A stretch of DNA of 64,000 nt from Planococcus sp. CPCC 101016 (GCF_007859295.1 NZ_VOHB01000002.1:2466043-2530042), one strand, 5' to 3'; shown: positions 9,101 to 17,352, counted from the stretch's first letter. The notes: generated from the sequence alone by a model not told the origin. Translations and numbers: made by a program.

Positions 9101-9207
9101 AAGAACCAGCCGAAGAAGAGCCGGCTGCAGAAGAACCTGAGGAACCGGTCGAAGAAGAACCGGCACCTGAGGAACCTGAAGAACCCGAAGAAGAAGACGC
9201 AGCTTAA
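6166..9207 (+). CDS. class A penicillin-binding protein (PBP1A family) with acidic Pro/Glu tail
   Basis: Bifunctional peptidoglycan glycosyltransferase/transpeptidase anchored by one N-terminal helix (about 34-58). GT51 motifs: EDEYFLEHEG at 126-135 and GGSTLTQQLIKN at 157-168. Transpeptidase motifs: S456-T-V-K (nucleophile Ser456), S516-Q-N and K648-T-G-T. A fibronectin type III-like domain follows (about 839-917), then a tail of nearly 100 residues made of KPEP repeats and glutamate/proline blocks. At 1013 residues it is longer than typical PBP1A. The gene diverges from tyrS and ends in a strong terminator. The tail probably extends into the wall; that is inference. Confidence 0.93.
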   Translation: MREKFNKWITKAEVTTDRWTSTKWFKRMSITTGVIWNLVLILAIVLVTGGVFAASVGAGYFASLVDEEKLRTEDEMLSEIYSFEETSELYFDNEVYLGKLQTDLEREVTTLDKVSTYAKDAVLATEDEYFLEHEGIVPKAILRGLVQDVSNSDSQTGGSTLTQQLIKNQILTNEVSYERKAKEILLAMRLEKFMTKNEIMQAYLNIIPYGRISSGAHIAGIETAAKGIFNVSASELNLPQAAFIAGIPKAPYSYTPYVEGGKLKDEAGLQPGLDRMKTVLYRMKETEYITQQEYDEAIAYDIVADFRQNEPRSYSEYPYVTVEIEKRASRIIMDVLAEQDGVDPATLEENDKLYEEYAILANRAVRSNGYRIHSTIDKEVYKAQEEAQKTYESYGTTVGGKGTNEQGEVIDKQFPVQVGSILIENGTGRIISFVGGRDHDVEKLNHATSAYRSMGSTVKPLLVYGPAIELGEIGAGSPLVDVKFDHMDNGNMWSPTNFISTSEQGIMPARDALAQSQNLPTLRLFAQIQQQMPIQYIMNAGFSRIEEEENNNYSSALGGGIEASVEEITNGYAMIGNNGEYVETTMIDKIEDADGNIVYEHKVEPKEVFTPPTAYVLTDMLRDVFKTDRGTANRANNMLKFNADFAGKTGTTQSTTDVWLVGYNPNVTMGVWLGYDSEKFTLSRFENRDLPASLRVNQLWARLMNASYDASPELVGTSDKFQQPDGVVTKSFCGISGLAPGGACQEAGLVRSDLFNEKAMLPTEKDDSFKSGSFTTINGKRYSALSSTPSEFISGGGIGVSQEYIDRMMAPFGGDASKLFPGNSRFSSVVSGATFNADNASPSGVRASISGNTVSWTNSGSNDVVGYRVYRNGSRVASISESSSNSYTASGSGSYTVVAVDITGKQSAASNSVSIAAPKPKPEPKPEPKPEPKPEPKPTPPPEEPEQEEAPAAEEEAETPPPAEEAPPEEEAPPEEEPEEPAEEEPAAEEPEEPVEEEPAPEEPEEPEEEDAA
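8916..9204 (+). repeat. low-complexity Pro/Glu/Lys coding repeat in the PBP tail
   Basis: About 12-base units coding KPEP are repeated five times from about 8925, followed by irregular GAAGAA/CCT repeats coding EEP, EEAP and PEEE. The long minus-strand frame opposite is an artefact of this composition. Confidence 0.8.
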
Positions 9208-9208
9208 T

Positions 9209-9250
9209 AATAAAGCCCGATTCGCTAAAGAAGCGAATCGGGCTTTATTC
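9209..9250 (+). terminator. PBP terminator
   Basis: AAAGCCCGATTCGC-TAAAGAA-GCGAATCGGGCTTT directly after the stop; it also faces the converging acsA gene. Confidence 0.92.
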
Positions 9251-9299
9251 ATGAACTAAAAGAGTGGAGGTATAATTATACCTGCCGCTCTTTTATATT

Positions 9300-11018
9300 T
9301 TAATCTTCCATTGTAGACAAATCGCCTGTAGGCAAGTCTAATTCCCAAGCTTTTAGAACCCGGCGCATAATCTTACCGCTTCGTGTTTTCGGAAGTTTGT
9401 CCTTAAACTCGATTTCACGCGGCGCTGCATGGGCAGCCAATCCTTTTTTGACGAATTGCTGGATATCCTGCACCAACTCTTCTGATGGCTCGTATCCATC
9501 AACCAAGGCAACAAACGCTTTAATGATTTCTCCACGGACTGGATCCGGTTTACCTATGACACCGGCTTCAGCAACCGCTGGATGCTCCAACAACTTGCTT
9601 TCCACTTCAAATGGTCCAACACGCTCACCTGAGGTCATAATGACATCATCTACACGCCCCTGGAACCAGAAATATCCCTCTTCGTCCATATATGCTGAAT
9701 CGCCTGAAACATACCATTTATCTTTCAGGAAGTAGGAATCGTATTTTGCTGGATTGTTCCAGATTTGGCGCATCATTGAAGGCCAGCCTTTTTCAATCGC
9801 CAGATTCCCCATTTGATTTGGCGGCAATTCATTTCCCTGGTCATCAACGATCGCAACTTTTATGCCAGGTACCGGTTTACCCATAGAGCCTGGTTTGATG
9901 TCCAGCGCTGGATAATTGCAGATAGTTTGTGCCCCTGTTTCCGTCATCCACCATGTATCATGGATGCGTTTATCGAACACTTGCGCTCCCCATCTGACCA
10001 CTTCTGGATTCAACGGTTCTCCCACCGATAGGACATGTCGAAGAGTAGAAAGATCATATTCTTCCACTAAAGCATCCCCTGCGCCCATTAGCATACGGAA
10101 TGCTGTCGGGGCACTGTACCAAACAGTAACGCCGAAATCTTCAATGGCTTTATACCAGCCATCTGGAGAGAATCGTCCACCTAGAATGACAGTCGTAACC
10201 CCGTTTAGCCATGGTGAGAACACACCGTACGCAGTTCCTGTAACCCATCCCGGATCTGCCGTACACCAATAAATATCGGTTTCATTGAAATCCAGTACCC
10301 ACTTGCCCGTTTGGTATTGCTGCACCATCGCATACTGGGCATGGAGAACGCCTTTCGGCTTGCCTGTAGATCCAGATGTGTAGTGCAGGACCAAGCCGTC
10401 TTCTTTGTCTAGCCATTCAACATCAAATTTGTCTGAGCTGGCAGACAAATGCTTCAGCACATCTATCTGTCCATCCTGCTCATTGATCTCATCGCCTACC
10501 AGGAAAATCGTTTCCAGCTTTGGCAAGCGGTCGTAAGGAACGCGGCCTAACAGTTCAGGCGTTGTAATGATCGATTTAGCTTCACTGTCGTCAAGCCGGT
10601 CATAAATGGCACCTTCCATAAATGCCTCGAATAACGGACCGACTATCAAGCCCATTTTAAGCGCTCCGAACATTAAGAAATACAATTCCGGAGAACGCGG
10701 CATGAAAATAAAAATCCGGTCCCCTTTTTCTAAACTTGAATGCGCCTTCAATAAGTTAGCCGCGCGATTCGTCATACGTTTCATCTCATAGAAAGTATAG
10801 GATTCATTTCTGTTTTGATCCTTATAATAAAGTGCCACTTTATTTTTTCGATAGGAATCGGCATGGCGGTCGATCGCTTCATGAGCCATGTTTACTTTTC
10901 CGCTCTCATACCAACTAAATTCCTTCTCGACATCAGCCCAATTAAAGTTAGCAGCTATTTCTTCATAGTTATGTAATTGATGCACCCCTGCTCTTGCTGG
11001 TAAAGCTTCCACTTTCAT
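9300..11018 (-). CDS. acsA: acetyl-CoA synthetase
   Basis: Activates acetate to acetyl-CoA through acetyl-AMP. Adenylate-forming enzyme motifs: the P-loop YTSGSTGKPKGVLH near residue 218 and the C-terminal PKTRSGKIMRR, whose lysine is the one acetylated by AcuA in B. subtilis. The ATG at 11018, after AAGGGTGA, gives 572 residues, the length of B. subtilis AcsA; an upstream GTG at 11027 overlaps the ribosome binding site region. It diverges from acuABC, whose products switch this enzyme off and on by acetylation. Confidence 0.95.
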   Translation of the reverse strand: MKVEALPARAGVHQLHNYEEIAANFNWADVEKEFSWYESGKVNMAHEAIDRHADSYRKNKVALYYKDQNRNESYTFYEMKRMTNRAANLLKAHSSLEKGDRIFIFMPRSPELYFLMFGALKMGLIVGPLFEAFMEGAIYDRLDDSEAKSIITTPELLGRVPYDRLPKLETIFLVGDEINEQDGQIDVLKHLSASSDKFDVEWLDKEDGLVLHYTSGSTGKPKGVLHAQYAMVQQYQTGKWVLDFNETDIYWCTADPGWVTGTAYGVFSPWLNGVTTVILGGRFSPDGWYKAIEDFGVTVWYSAPTAFRMLMGAGDALVEEYDLSTLRHVLSVGEPLNPEVVRWGAQVFDKRIHDTWWMTETGAQTICNYPALDIKPGSMGKPVPGIKVAIVDDQGNELPPNQMGNLAIEKGWPSMMRQIWNNPAKYDSYFLKDKWYVSGDSAYMDEEGYFWFQGRVDDVIMTSGERVGPFEVESKLLEHPAVAEAGVIGKPDPVRGEIIKAFVALVDGYEPSEELVQDIQQFVKKGLAAHAAPREIEFKDKLPKTRSGKIMRRVLKAWELDLPTGDLSTMED

Positions 11019-11147
11019 CCTAATCACCCTTTCATATTGATTACCTTATATTCTACAACATTGTCACAATTGAATGCTAATTATTTTAACTTTTTAGAAA
11101 ATGCTGCTTATTTCGCCAGACTTTTTCCAAATCGACTTTTGTTCATG

Positions 11148-11153
11148 TATAAT
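11148..11153 (+). promoter_or_regulatory. -10 box upstream of acuA
   Basis: TATAAT 32 bases before the acuA start; the -35 box is poor. The gap also holds the palindrome ATTGT-C-ACAAT (11070-11080). Confidence 0.45.
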
Positions 11154-11185
11154 GTAGCTAATTGCATCCTACAGGCGGTGAAAAG

Positions 11186-11818
11186 ATGGAACATAAAAAA
11201 ACGTATCATTCGATGGAATTGGAAACCGAACATGGGCTGTTGATCCTTGAAGGTCCTATTCCTGGAAAAGAATTGAGCGAATTAGGTTTTCATGAAGATC
11301 TGGTCGCTTTCAGACAGCCGGCTCAACAGCATAAAGCTATCATAGAAATTGCTGATTTGCCGGAAGGGCGGATTCTCATCGCCCGTGAAGAGAATATGAT
11401 CGTGGGGTATGTCACATTCCTATATCCCGATCCCCTGGAACGCTGGTCAGAAGGCAAAATGGACAACCTCATCGAACTGGGCGCCATCGAAGTCATTCCG
11501 AAATACAGAGGCAGCGGTGTTGGCAAGTCATTATTGAAAGTCTCAATGATGGATGATGCCTTCGAGGATTTCATCGTCATCACTACCGAGTATTACTGGC
11601 ACTGGGATTTAAAAGGAACTGGCTTAAATGTCTGGGAATACCGAAAGATCATGGAAAAAATGATGCAGGCTGGCGGGTTGGAATACTATGCCACTGATGA
11701 TCCTGAAATCAGCTCTCATCCTGCCAATTGCCTGATGGCCAAGATCGGCAGCCGGGTCGACAATGAATCGATCCAGAAGTTCGACCAACTGCGGTTCATG
11801 AATCGCTATATGTATTGA
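11186..11818 (+). CDS. acuA: acetyltransferase that inactivates AcsA (GNAT)
   Basis: GNAT protein acetyltransferase; in B. subtilis it acetylates the active-site lysine of acetyl-CoA synthetase, the gene lying divergently here. The acetyl-CoA-binding motif is visible around 100-120 (YRGSGVGKSLLKVS). The ATG at 11186 follows AGGCGGTGAAAAG and gives 210 residues, as in B. subtilis; an earlier in-frame start at 11162 has no ribosome binding site and is rejected. First gene of acuA-acuB-acuC. Confidence 0.93.
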   Translation: MEHKKTYHSMELETEHGLLILEGPIPGKELSELGFHEDLVAFRQPAQQHKAIIEIADLPEGRILIAREENMIVGYVTFLYPDPLERWSEGKMDNLIELGAIEVIPKYRGSGVGKSLLKVSMMDDAFEDFIVITTEYYWHWDLKGTGLNVWEYRKIMEKMMQAGGLEYYATDDPEISSHPANCLMAKIGSRVDNESIQKFDQLRFMNRYMY

Positions 11819-11841
11819 TTTAATACAAAAGGGGTGTTCAT

Positions 11842-12486
11842 ATGTTAGTGGAAGAAATTATGAAAACCGATGTCCACCTATTGAGGTCTGATCAGACTGT
11901 CCAGGACGTCATGGATTTGTTTAAGGAAAAACGGATCCGTCATGCACCTGTTGTTGATGGTGGAAAAGTGGTAGGCATCGTAACCGATCGTGACTTGAAA
12001 GATGCTGTGCCATCAAGGTTCACGATAGCGCCAAAAGGTGAACCCTATAAAAAGAAAGTTTCGGAAATCATGACGGCAAACCCTGTCACTGCCCATCCTC
12101 TCGATTTTGTAGAAGAAGTGGCGATGATTTTCTATGAGCAGAAAATTGGCTGCATTCCTGTTGTCAGCAACGATAAACTTGCCGGCTTTCTCACTGAAAC
12201 GGATCTTTTATATACTTTTATCGAGCTGACGGGTGCCCATCAGCCAGGTTCACAGATTGAAGTACGGGTAAAAAACCGTTCCGGCATCCTTTATGAGGTT
12301 TCGAAAGTTTTCCAGGAGCAGAACGTTAATGTGTTGAGTGTCCTCGTTTACCCCGACAGAGAAAACAGCAGCAACAAAATACTTGTTTTCCGCGTTCAAA
12401 CGATGAATCCACTTACCATTATCAACGACTTGAAAAAAGAAGGTTTCGATGTCCTATGGCCAAGCATGCCGCAAGTGAACGAATGA
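11842..12486 (+). CDS. acuB: AcuB, CBS-pair and ACT domain protein
   Basis: Two CBS domains (about 1-60 and 75-130: VEEIMKTDVHLLRSDQTVQDV, VSEIMTANPVTAHPLDFVEE) followed by an ACT domain (about 140-205, EVRVKNRSGILYEVSKVF). CBS pairs usually bind adenosine nucleotides and ACT domains bind small ligands, so it is probably a regulatory subunit or sensor in acetoin/acetate metabolism; its exact action is not established. It follows acuA by 23 bases with AAAGGGGTG as ribosome binding site, and its TGA overlaps the acuC ATG. Confidence 0.92.
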   Translation: MLVEEIMKTDVHLLRSDQTVQDVMDLFKEKRIRHAPVVDGGKVVGIVTDRDLKDAVPSRFTIAPKGEPYKKKVSEIMTANPVTAHPLDFVEEVAMIFYEQKIGCIPVVSNDKLAGFLTETDLLYTFIELTGAHQPGSQIEVRVKNRSGILYEVSKVFQEQNVNVLSVLVYPDRENSSNKILVFRVQTMNPLTIINDLKKEGFDVLWPSMPQVNE

Positions 12487-13634
12487 AACACGCTGTATTC
12501 ATCTTTTCAGAAGATCAATTGGGGTATAAATTTTCTGAAACACATCCTTTCAACCAGAAAAGGCTCGTATTGACGATTGATTTGTTAAAAAAAATGAATG
12601 CGCTTCCAGATGATTTGATTGTACCTGCCCGCATTGCTACCGATGAAGAATTATTATTGGCGCATGATGAGCGTTATATTGATATCGTCAAGAAAGCTAG
12701 TAGAGGCGAAGTGACACCGGAAGCCGGTGAAAGCTATGGAATCGGTACGGAAGATACACCAATTTTTGAAAACATGCATGAAGCCAGCGCTCGTCTGGTT
12801 GGAGGTACATTAACCGCCGTCGATTACGTCATGGAAGGCAAAGCACAGCATGCGCTAAATTTGGGCGGCGGCCTTCACCACGGTTTTAGAGGCAAGGCAT
12901 CCGGCTTTTGCATTTATAACGACAGTTCGGTCGCCATCAATTACTTGAAAAGTAAATACAATGCACGCGTCTTGTATATTGATACCGATGCTCATCATGG
13001 CGATGGCGTCCAATGGAGCTTTTATGATGATCCGGATGTTTGTACCGTCTCTATCCATGAAACCGGCCGTTACCTCTTTCCAGGGACTGGCAACATCAAT
13101 GAACGCGGCAGCGGCCAAGGATACGGCACTTCTTTTAATTTTCCGATTGATGCGTTTACGGAAGATGACTCTTTTCTTGAAATCTACCGCACCTCCATGA
13201 AGGAAATCATTGAATTTTTCAAACCGGATGTTATATTGACACAGAATGGTGCAGATGCCCATTATTTGGACCCTCTGACCCATTTATACGGGACTATGAA
13301 TATTTACAAGGAAATACCTAAGATAGCACATCAACTCGCTCACGAGTATTGTGAGGGCCGCTGGATAGCTGTTGGAGGTGGCGGATACGATATTTGGCGC
13401 GTTGTTCCCCGTGCCTGGTCATTAATTTGGTTGGAGATGAATAATATTACTCTTCCTTCTGGTAAACTGCCAGAGGCGTGGATAGAGAAATGGCAGCCCG
13501 AATCACCGGTAAAACTGATTGAGACATGGGAAGATCCAGCGAATATGTATAAAGCTATTCCACGCAAAGCGGAAATTACGGATAAAAATCTTCAAATGCT
13601 GAACAAAGCTCTTTATATGATTCGCAATAATTGA
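12483..13634 (+). CDS. acuC: AcuC, histone-deacetylase-like protein deacetylase
   Basis: Class I HDAC fold; removes the acetyl group that AcuA puts on AcsA, restoring activity. Zinc/charge-relay motifs: GGGLHHGFRGKASGFC near 120-135, DTDAHHGDGVQ near 165-175 and QNGADAHYLDPLTHL near 250-265. I place the start at the ATG at 12483, overlapping the acuB stop (ATGA), giving 383 residues. The longer frame from 12456 has no ribosome binding site. In B. subtilis motPS lies between acuC and ccpA; here there is only a terminator. Confidence 0.93.
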   Translation: MKHAVFIFSEDQLGYKFSETHPFNQKRLVLTIDLLKKMNALPDDLIVPARIATDEELLLAHDERYIDIVKKASRGEVTPEAGESYGIGTEDTPIFENMHEASARLVGGTLTAVDYVMEGKAQHALNLGGGLHHGFRGKASGFCIYNDSSVAINYLKSKYNARVLYIDTDAHHGDGVQWSFYDDPDVCTVSIHETGRYLFPGTGNINERGSGQGYGTSFNFPIDAFTEDDSFLEIYRTSMKEIIEFFKPDVILTQNGADAHYLDPLTHLYGTMNIYKEIPKIAHQLAHEYCEGRWIAVGGGGYDIWRVVPRAWSLIWLEMNNITLPSGKLPEAWIEKWQPESPVKLIETWEDPANMYKAIPRKAEITDKNLQMLNKALYMIRNN

Positions 13635-13731
13635 TGAATTCATCAACTATAGCAAAATGCCAAAAAATCTTATAGAACTGTCTTTTGAGCTCACTACTAA
13701 AAACTTCACTGTTTATTTTAGAGAAGTCAAC

Positions 13732-13771
13732 AAAAAACCTGTCCGGGCTTTTGAGCCAGACAGGTTTTTTT
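13732..13771. terminator. bidirectional terminator between acuC and ccpA
   Basis: AAAAACCTGTC...GACAGGTTTTT stem with an inner GGGCT/AGCC pair, A-run on one side and T-run on the other. Confidence 0.88.
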
Positions 13772-13795
13772 CTTTGCTATTCTCTTTGCAGTCAA

Positions 13796-14797
13796 CTAGT
13801 CGTCGTTTTTCGTTGATTGTCTTTCTTCAATCCGATATGGAAGAATTACTTGCTTTTCTTCAATTTCTTCATTATTCATGTACTTCGTTAATAAGCGCAT
13901 GGATACAGCACCGATATCATAAAGTGGGAATGCAACAGACGTTAGCATCGGACGAGCCATTCTTGCCAGTTTAGAGTTTTCATAGCTGATCACTTCGGCA
14001 TCTTCCGGGATTTTCTTGCCTTGCTCTTCTAGTCCATGAATGACCCCAATTGACATTTCGTCATTGCTGACGAAGTATGCAGTAGGTTCGTGTGAAGCCA
14101 AAGTCTGAACGGCTTCTATACCCTCATCATAAGAATTATTGCATTCAACGACTAAGTTATCGTCAAAGTCGATGCCTGCATCCGACAAGGCCTCTCTATA
14201 GGCCTTCAACTTGTACTCTTTGTTGATCATAGAAGTCAACGGTCCAGAGATAAAGGCAATTTTCTTATGCCCGTTGTCCGTAAACTTCTTAACGGCTTCG
14301 TACGCAGCACCAAAATAATCGATATTAACTGAGGCAATCGCCGCGGATTCATCAATTGAACCAGCCAGGACGATTGGAGTCGGAGAACGTTCCATTTCAT
14401 AAAGAAGTTCAGTTGAAATAACGTCACTCATAAAGACGATTCCATCCACTTGTTTTCCGAGCATGGTCTCCAATAACTGAAGTTCCTTATTTTCGTTCTG
14501 ATCCGAGTTGGATAAAATAATGTTATAGCGGTACATTGTAGCGATATCTTCAATTCCACGGGCCAGTTCAGCATACATGCTATTGGAAATATCGGGAATG
14601 ATGACGCCGACCGTCGTTGTTTTTTTGCTTGCAAGTCCCCGAGCAACAGCATTTGGACGATAGCCCAATTCTTCTATCACTTTTAGTACTTTCTTTCTTG
14701 TGGCAGGCTTAACGTTTTGATTGGCATTCACTACACGTGACACAGTAGCCATGGAAACATTTGCCTCTCTTGCCACATCGTATATCGTAACGGTCAT
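13796..14797 (-). CDS. ccpA: catabolite control protein A
   Basis: LacI/GalR-family global regulator of carbon catabolite repression; it binds cre sites with HPr-Ser46-P as corepressor. The N-terminal helix-turn-helix [21 protein letters not shown] (3-23) and hinge helix are canonical, followed by a periplasmic-binding-like effector domain. The 333 residues match B. subtilis CcpA, and the ccpA-aroA neighbourhood is conserved. AGGAGGGCGCACA precedes the ATG. A cre-like site elsewhere in this window (40575-40590) is a plausible target. Confidence 0.96.
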   Translation of the reverse strand: MTVTIYDVAREANVSMATVSRVVNANQNVKPATRKKVLKVIEELGYRPNAVARGLASKKTTTVGVIIPDISNSMYAELARGIEDIATMYRYNIILSNSDQNENKELQLLETMLGKQVDGIVFMSDVISTELLYEMERSPTPIVLAGSIDESAAIASVNIDYFGAAYEAVKKFTDNGHKKIAFISGPLTSMINKEYKLKAYREALSDAGIDFDDNLVVECNNSYDEGIEAVQTLASHEPTAYFVSNDEMSIGVIHGLEEQGKKIPEDAEVISYENSKLARMARPMLTSVAFPLYDIGAVSMRLLTKYMNNEEIEEKQVILPYRIEERQSTKNDD

Positions 14798-14827
14798 TGT
14801 GCGCCCTCCTTTTCCAGTCTTTCTCTA

Positions 14828-14857
14828 ATCATACGACAAAATCTTCAATAATATCAA
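14828..14857 (-). promoter_or_regulatory. SigA promoter of ccpA
   Basis: TTGATA (plus 14852-14857), 18-base spacer, TATGAT (plus 14828-14833). The aroA terminator begins immediately upstream of it. Confidence 0.6.
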
Positions 14858-14860
14858 CTA

Positions 14861-14893
14861 AAAAAAGAAAAGCCGGAGTTTATCCGGCTTTTC
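14861..14893 (-). terminator. aroA terminator
   Basis: Minus strand AAAAGCCGGATAAACTCCGGCTTTT followed by a T-run, right after the aroA stop. Confidence 0.88.
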
Positions 14894-14897
14894 AGGC

Positions 14898-15983
14898 TCA
14901 CACTTTCATTTCATACTGTTTCATGAATTTCATTAGAGCATCGTAGTATTCATCGAATTGGCCTAAATCCATTTGCTGCTGTGCATCAGACAAGGCTACC
15001 GCTGGATCCGGATGAACCTCAGCCATTACTCCATCTGCTCCAATTGCGATTGCAGCTTTAGCAGCTGGAAGCAATAGGTCACGACGGCCTGTTGAATGGG
15101 TTACGTCAACAAATACTGGAAGATGCGTTTCTTGTTTCAAGATTGGAACAGCTGAAATATCCAATGTGTTGCGTGTCGCTTTTTCATATGTGCGGATCCC
15201 GCGTTCACATAAAATGATATTTTCATTTCCTGAAGCAATGATGTATTCAGCTGCGTTGATGAATTCTTCAATAGTCGCTGACATTCCGCGTTTCAATAGA
15301 ACCGGCTTGTTGATTGAGCCAACTTCCTTCAACAATTCGAAGTTTTGCATATTGCGTGCTCCGACTTGAACAACATCTACATAATCAAGTGCAGCTTCGA
15401 GGTGTCCCGGTGTTACAATTTCTGAAACAACAGCTAGGTTGTACTGGTCAGCCGCTTTTTTCAGCATCTTCAAACCATCTAATCCAAGACCTTGGAAATC
15501 ATAAGGTGATGTACGCGGCTTGTAAGCTCCACCACGAATCATTTTCAAGCCTTTTGCTCCGATGGCTTCAGCAACCTTCGACACCTGTTCTTGTGATTCT
15601 ACTGCACATGGGCCAAAGATGAATGAAGGATCTCCGGCACCGACTTGTTCGCCGTTAATAGTGATGACAGTATCTTCGGCTTTCTTTTTACGCGAAACCA
15701 ACAATGCTTTACGTGTATCTTCTTCTTGCATATTCAAGGCAGATTTGAAAATTTCCTTGAAAATATGATCAACGGTCTTCTGTTCTAACGGACCGTTATT
15801 ATTATCTTTTAGCAAGTTCAGCATATGGCGTTCCCGTAACGGATCGTAACGGTCAACTCCTTGCTTTTCTTTTAATTTACCAATGTCTTGTATTACGGAA
15901 GCTCTCTCATTGATTAGAGACAGAATCTGCAGGTTGACTGCGTCCACTTTTTCTCTTAGTTGCTCTAACTCTAAATTACTCAT
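14898..15983 (-). CDS. aroA: bifunctional chorismate mutase / DAHP synthase
   Basis: First step of the shikimate pathway with a feedback-sensing N-terminal chorismate mutase domain (about 1-85, [20 protein letters not shown]), joined to the KDO8P/DAHP-type class of DAHP synthase (GPCAVES near 125, [14 protein letters not shown] near 155, [10 protein letters not shown] near 300). The start at 15983 follows GGGGAAG and gives 361 residues, close to B. subtilis AroA; the longer frame from 16028 has no such site. Also named aroG in some annotations. Confidence 0.94.
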   Translation of the reverse strand: MSNLELEQLREKVDAVNLQILSLINERASVIQDIGKLKEKQGVDRYDPLRERHMLNLLKDNNNGPLEQKTVDHIFKEIFKSALNMQEEDTRKALLVSRKKKAEDTVITINGEQVGAGDPSFIFGPCAVESQEQVSKVAEAIGAKGLKMIRGGAYKPRTSPYDFQGLGLDGLKMLKKAADQYNLAVVSEIVTPGHLEAALDYVDVVQVGARNMQNFELLKEVGSINKPVLLKRGMSATIEEFINAAEYIIASGNENIILCERGIRTYEKATRNTLDISAVPILKQETHLPVFVDVTHSTGRRDLLLPAAKAAIAIGADGVMAEVHPDPAVALSDAQQQMDLGQFDEYYDALMKFMKQYEMKV

Positions 15984-16083
15984 TCTATAACTTCCCCTTT
16001 CGCGAATAACCTTTATCAGGTGACTCATATTAACATGATAGGACTATTATAAGCAAACTATTCGGTAAAGTCACGAAATTTAT

Positions 16084-16105
16084 TTTAGCGATTCAACGCG
16101 CTAAA
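16084..16105. promoter_or_regulatory. inverted repeat upstream of aroA
   Basis: TTTAGCG (16084-16090) and CGCTAAA (16099-16105), 8 bases apart, between the ytxJ terminator and the likely aroA promoter region (TATAAT on the minus strand near 16047). It could be an operator; no regulator is suggested. Confidence 0.35.
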
Positions 16106-16118
16106 GTGTTTTTTGCAT

Positions 16119-16151
16119 CAAAAAGCCGAAGCACCAAGGCTTCGGCTTTTC
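16119..16151 (-). terminator. ytxJ operon terminator
   Basis: AAAAGCCGAAGC-ACCAAG-GCTTCGGCTTTT perfect stem just after the ytxJ stop. Confidence 0.9.
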
Positions 16152-16153
16152 TT

Positions 16154-16483
16154 TTATGCAATAAATTCTTGCATAGATTCTCTTTTAATGTTGTTGTGGG
16201 AAGCGTGCCAGTCTACTTTTTGACTTGTAAAGTGGAACAATTGGGGAGATTCGTGTTTAATTCCCGTAATTTCTTCAATCGCTTGAGAGAATTCCCGATC
16301 TTCTTGAACGATTAGATACAGAAAGGTTTGGTTTGGATGCAATGAGCAATATTCGTTAAACTCATTCCACGCTTCAGCGGATACCGGACAAGTACTGCTG
16401 TGTTTAAAAAGCCAGTAATGCTGATTTCCTCCCACTGCCTGTTTCAAGCTATCCAGACTGTTTACATGCACTAAATTTTTCAT
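16154..16483 (-). CDS. ytxJ: YtxJ, thioredoxin-fold monothiol protein of the bacillithiol system
   Basis: Small thioredoxin-like protein with one conserved cysteine, C32 in SSTCPVSAEAW, rather than a CXXC pair. YtxJ proteins are proposed monothiol bacilliredoxins acting on bacillithiolated proteins. The distal gene of ytxG-ytxH-ytxJ, starting 16 bases after ytxH, with GGGAGCGG as ribosome binding site. Expected to be SigB-induced through the promoter before ytxG. The redox function is inferred from family. Confidence 0.9.
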   Translation of the reverse strand: MKNLVHVNSLDSLKQAVGGNQHYWLFKHSSTCPVSAEAWNEFNEYCSLHPNQTFLYLIVQEDREFSQAIEEITGIKHESPQLFHFTSQKVDWHASHNNIKRESMQEFIA

Positions 16484-16499
16484 CTAAACCGCTCCCACA

Positions 16500-17312
16500 T
16501 TAGTTCTTTTTATTGTAGTTGTTGCTTGATGAGTTGGATGATGATTTGTTGTTGCTGTTGTTGCTGTTGTTATTGCTTGAATTTGATGACTTATTGCTGT
16601 TGTTGTTGCTGCTGGTCGTATTTGGACCTTTGCTTGCATTCGCAGTGTTGCTGTTGGTGTTGCTGCCTGTGTTGCCGGCTGTAGACGAACTTGAGTCTGA
16701 TTTCTTTTCTTCCTTTACTTCTTCAACTGCTTCTTTTAAAGCGTTAGCAGTGGAAGTAAAGGCATCAGAGCCTTTGCTGTCTGACTTATCCGTTGAGTTT
16801 TGAACAGTTGAATGGATGTTGATAGATTCTTCTCCTTCTGATGAAGCAGTGCCATCATCCATTGGCGAATTTCCGCCTTTCATGTTCTTAACTTTGTCTA
16901 CAACTTTATTGGATTGTTCTTTTAACTGCTGTGTAAACCCACCTGAACCGTCATCATTTGAATCTGACTGCTGAGATGCTTTTTCCTTCAAAGTGGTTGC
17001 TTGCGTTTTAATATCAGCCTGGAATTCCTTGCCAGATTTAGGAGCTAGGAATAATGCAGCCGCAGCTCCGACAATTCCTCCAACTAAGATGCCTACTAGG
17101 AAACTTGAACCTCCGCCTGATTCTTCGTAGTCATAAAGATCGTCATAACGGTTAGAGGCTCCGTAAGATTGAGGAACATAATCGCTCTGTTGATAGTTTT
17201 GACCTTTGTTTTGGCTATTTTGGCTGTACTGTCCACCTTGTGTATAGTAATCCTTATTGTACTGTGAATCGTTGAAGTTAGATTGAGAGTTATAATCTTT
17301 GTTTCTGCTCAT
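16500..17312 (-). CDS. ytxH: YtxH-domain membrane stress protein with Asn/Ser-rich tail
   Basis: N-terminal Tyr/Asn/Gln-rich region (1-65), a YtxH domain with one membrane helix (about 70-105, FLVGILVGGIVGAAAALFLA then PKSGKEF), a Gln/Lys-rich middle, and a C-terminal stretch (about 195-270) of nearly pure Ser/Asn. YtxH proteins are stress-induced with no known activity. The ATG at 17312 follows GGAGGG; the frame from 17327 includes the ribosome binding site and is rejected. At 270 residues it is far longer than B. subtilis YtxH (about 150), because of the low-complexity ends. Confidence 0.88.
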   Translation of the reverse strand: MSRNKDYNSQSNFNDSQYNKDYYTQGGQYSQNSQNKGQNYQQSDYVPQSYGASNRYDDLYDYEESGGGSSFLVGILVGGIVGAAAALFLAPKSGKEFQADIKTQATTLKEKASQQSDSNDDGSGGFTQQLKEQSNKVVDKVKNMKGGNSPMDDGTASSEGEESINIHSTVQNSTDKSDSKGSDAFTSTANALKEAVEEVKEEKKSDSSSSTAGNTGSNTNSNTANASKGPNTTSSNNNSNKSSNSSNNNSNNSNNKSSSNSSSNNYNKKN

Positions 17313-17352
17313 TGATATTCCCTCCAATTAATTTTTAGGTTAAAAGCAATTT

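Noticed and set aside
8893-9252. Phe/Arg-rich minus-strand frame of 119 residues opposite the PBP tail
   Set aside because: Mirror image of the Glu/Pro/Lys codon repeats; no start signals.
16519-16803. Leu-rich plus-strand frame opposite ytxH
   Set aside because: Produced by the complement of the Ser/Asn triplet repeats; no ribosome binding site and no similarity to a transporter helix pattern.
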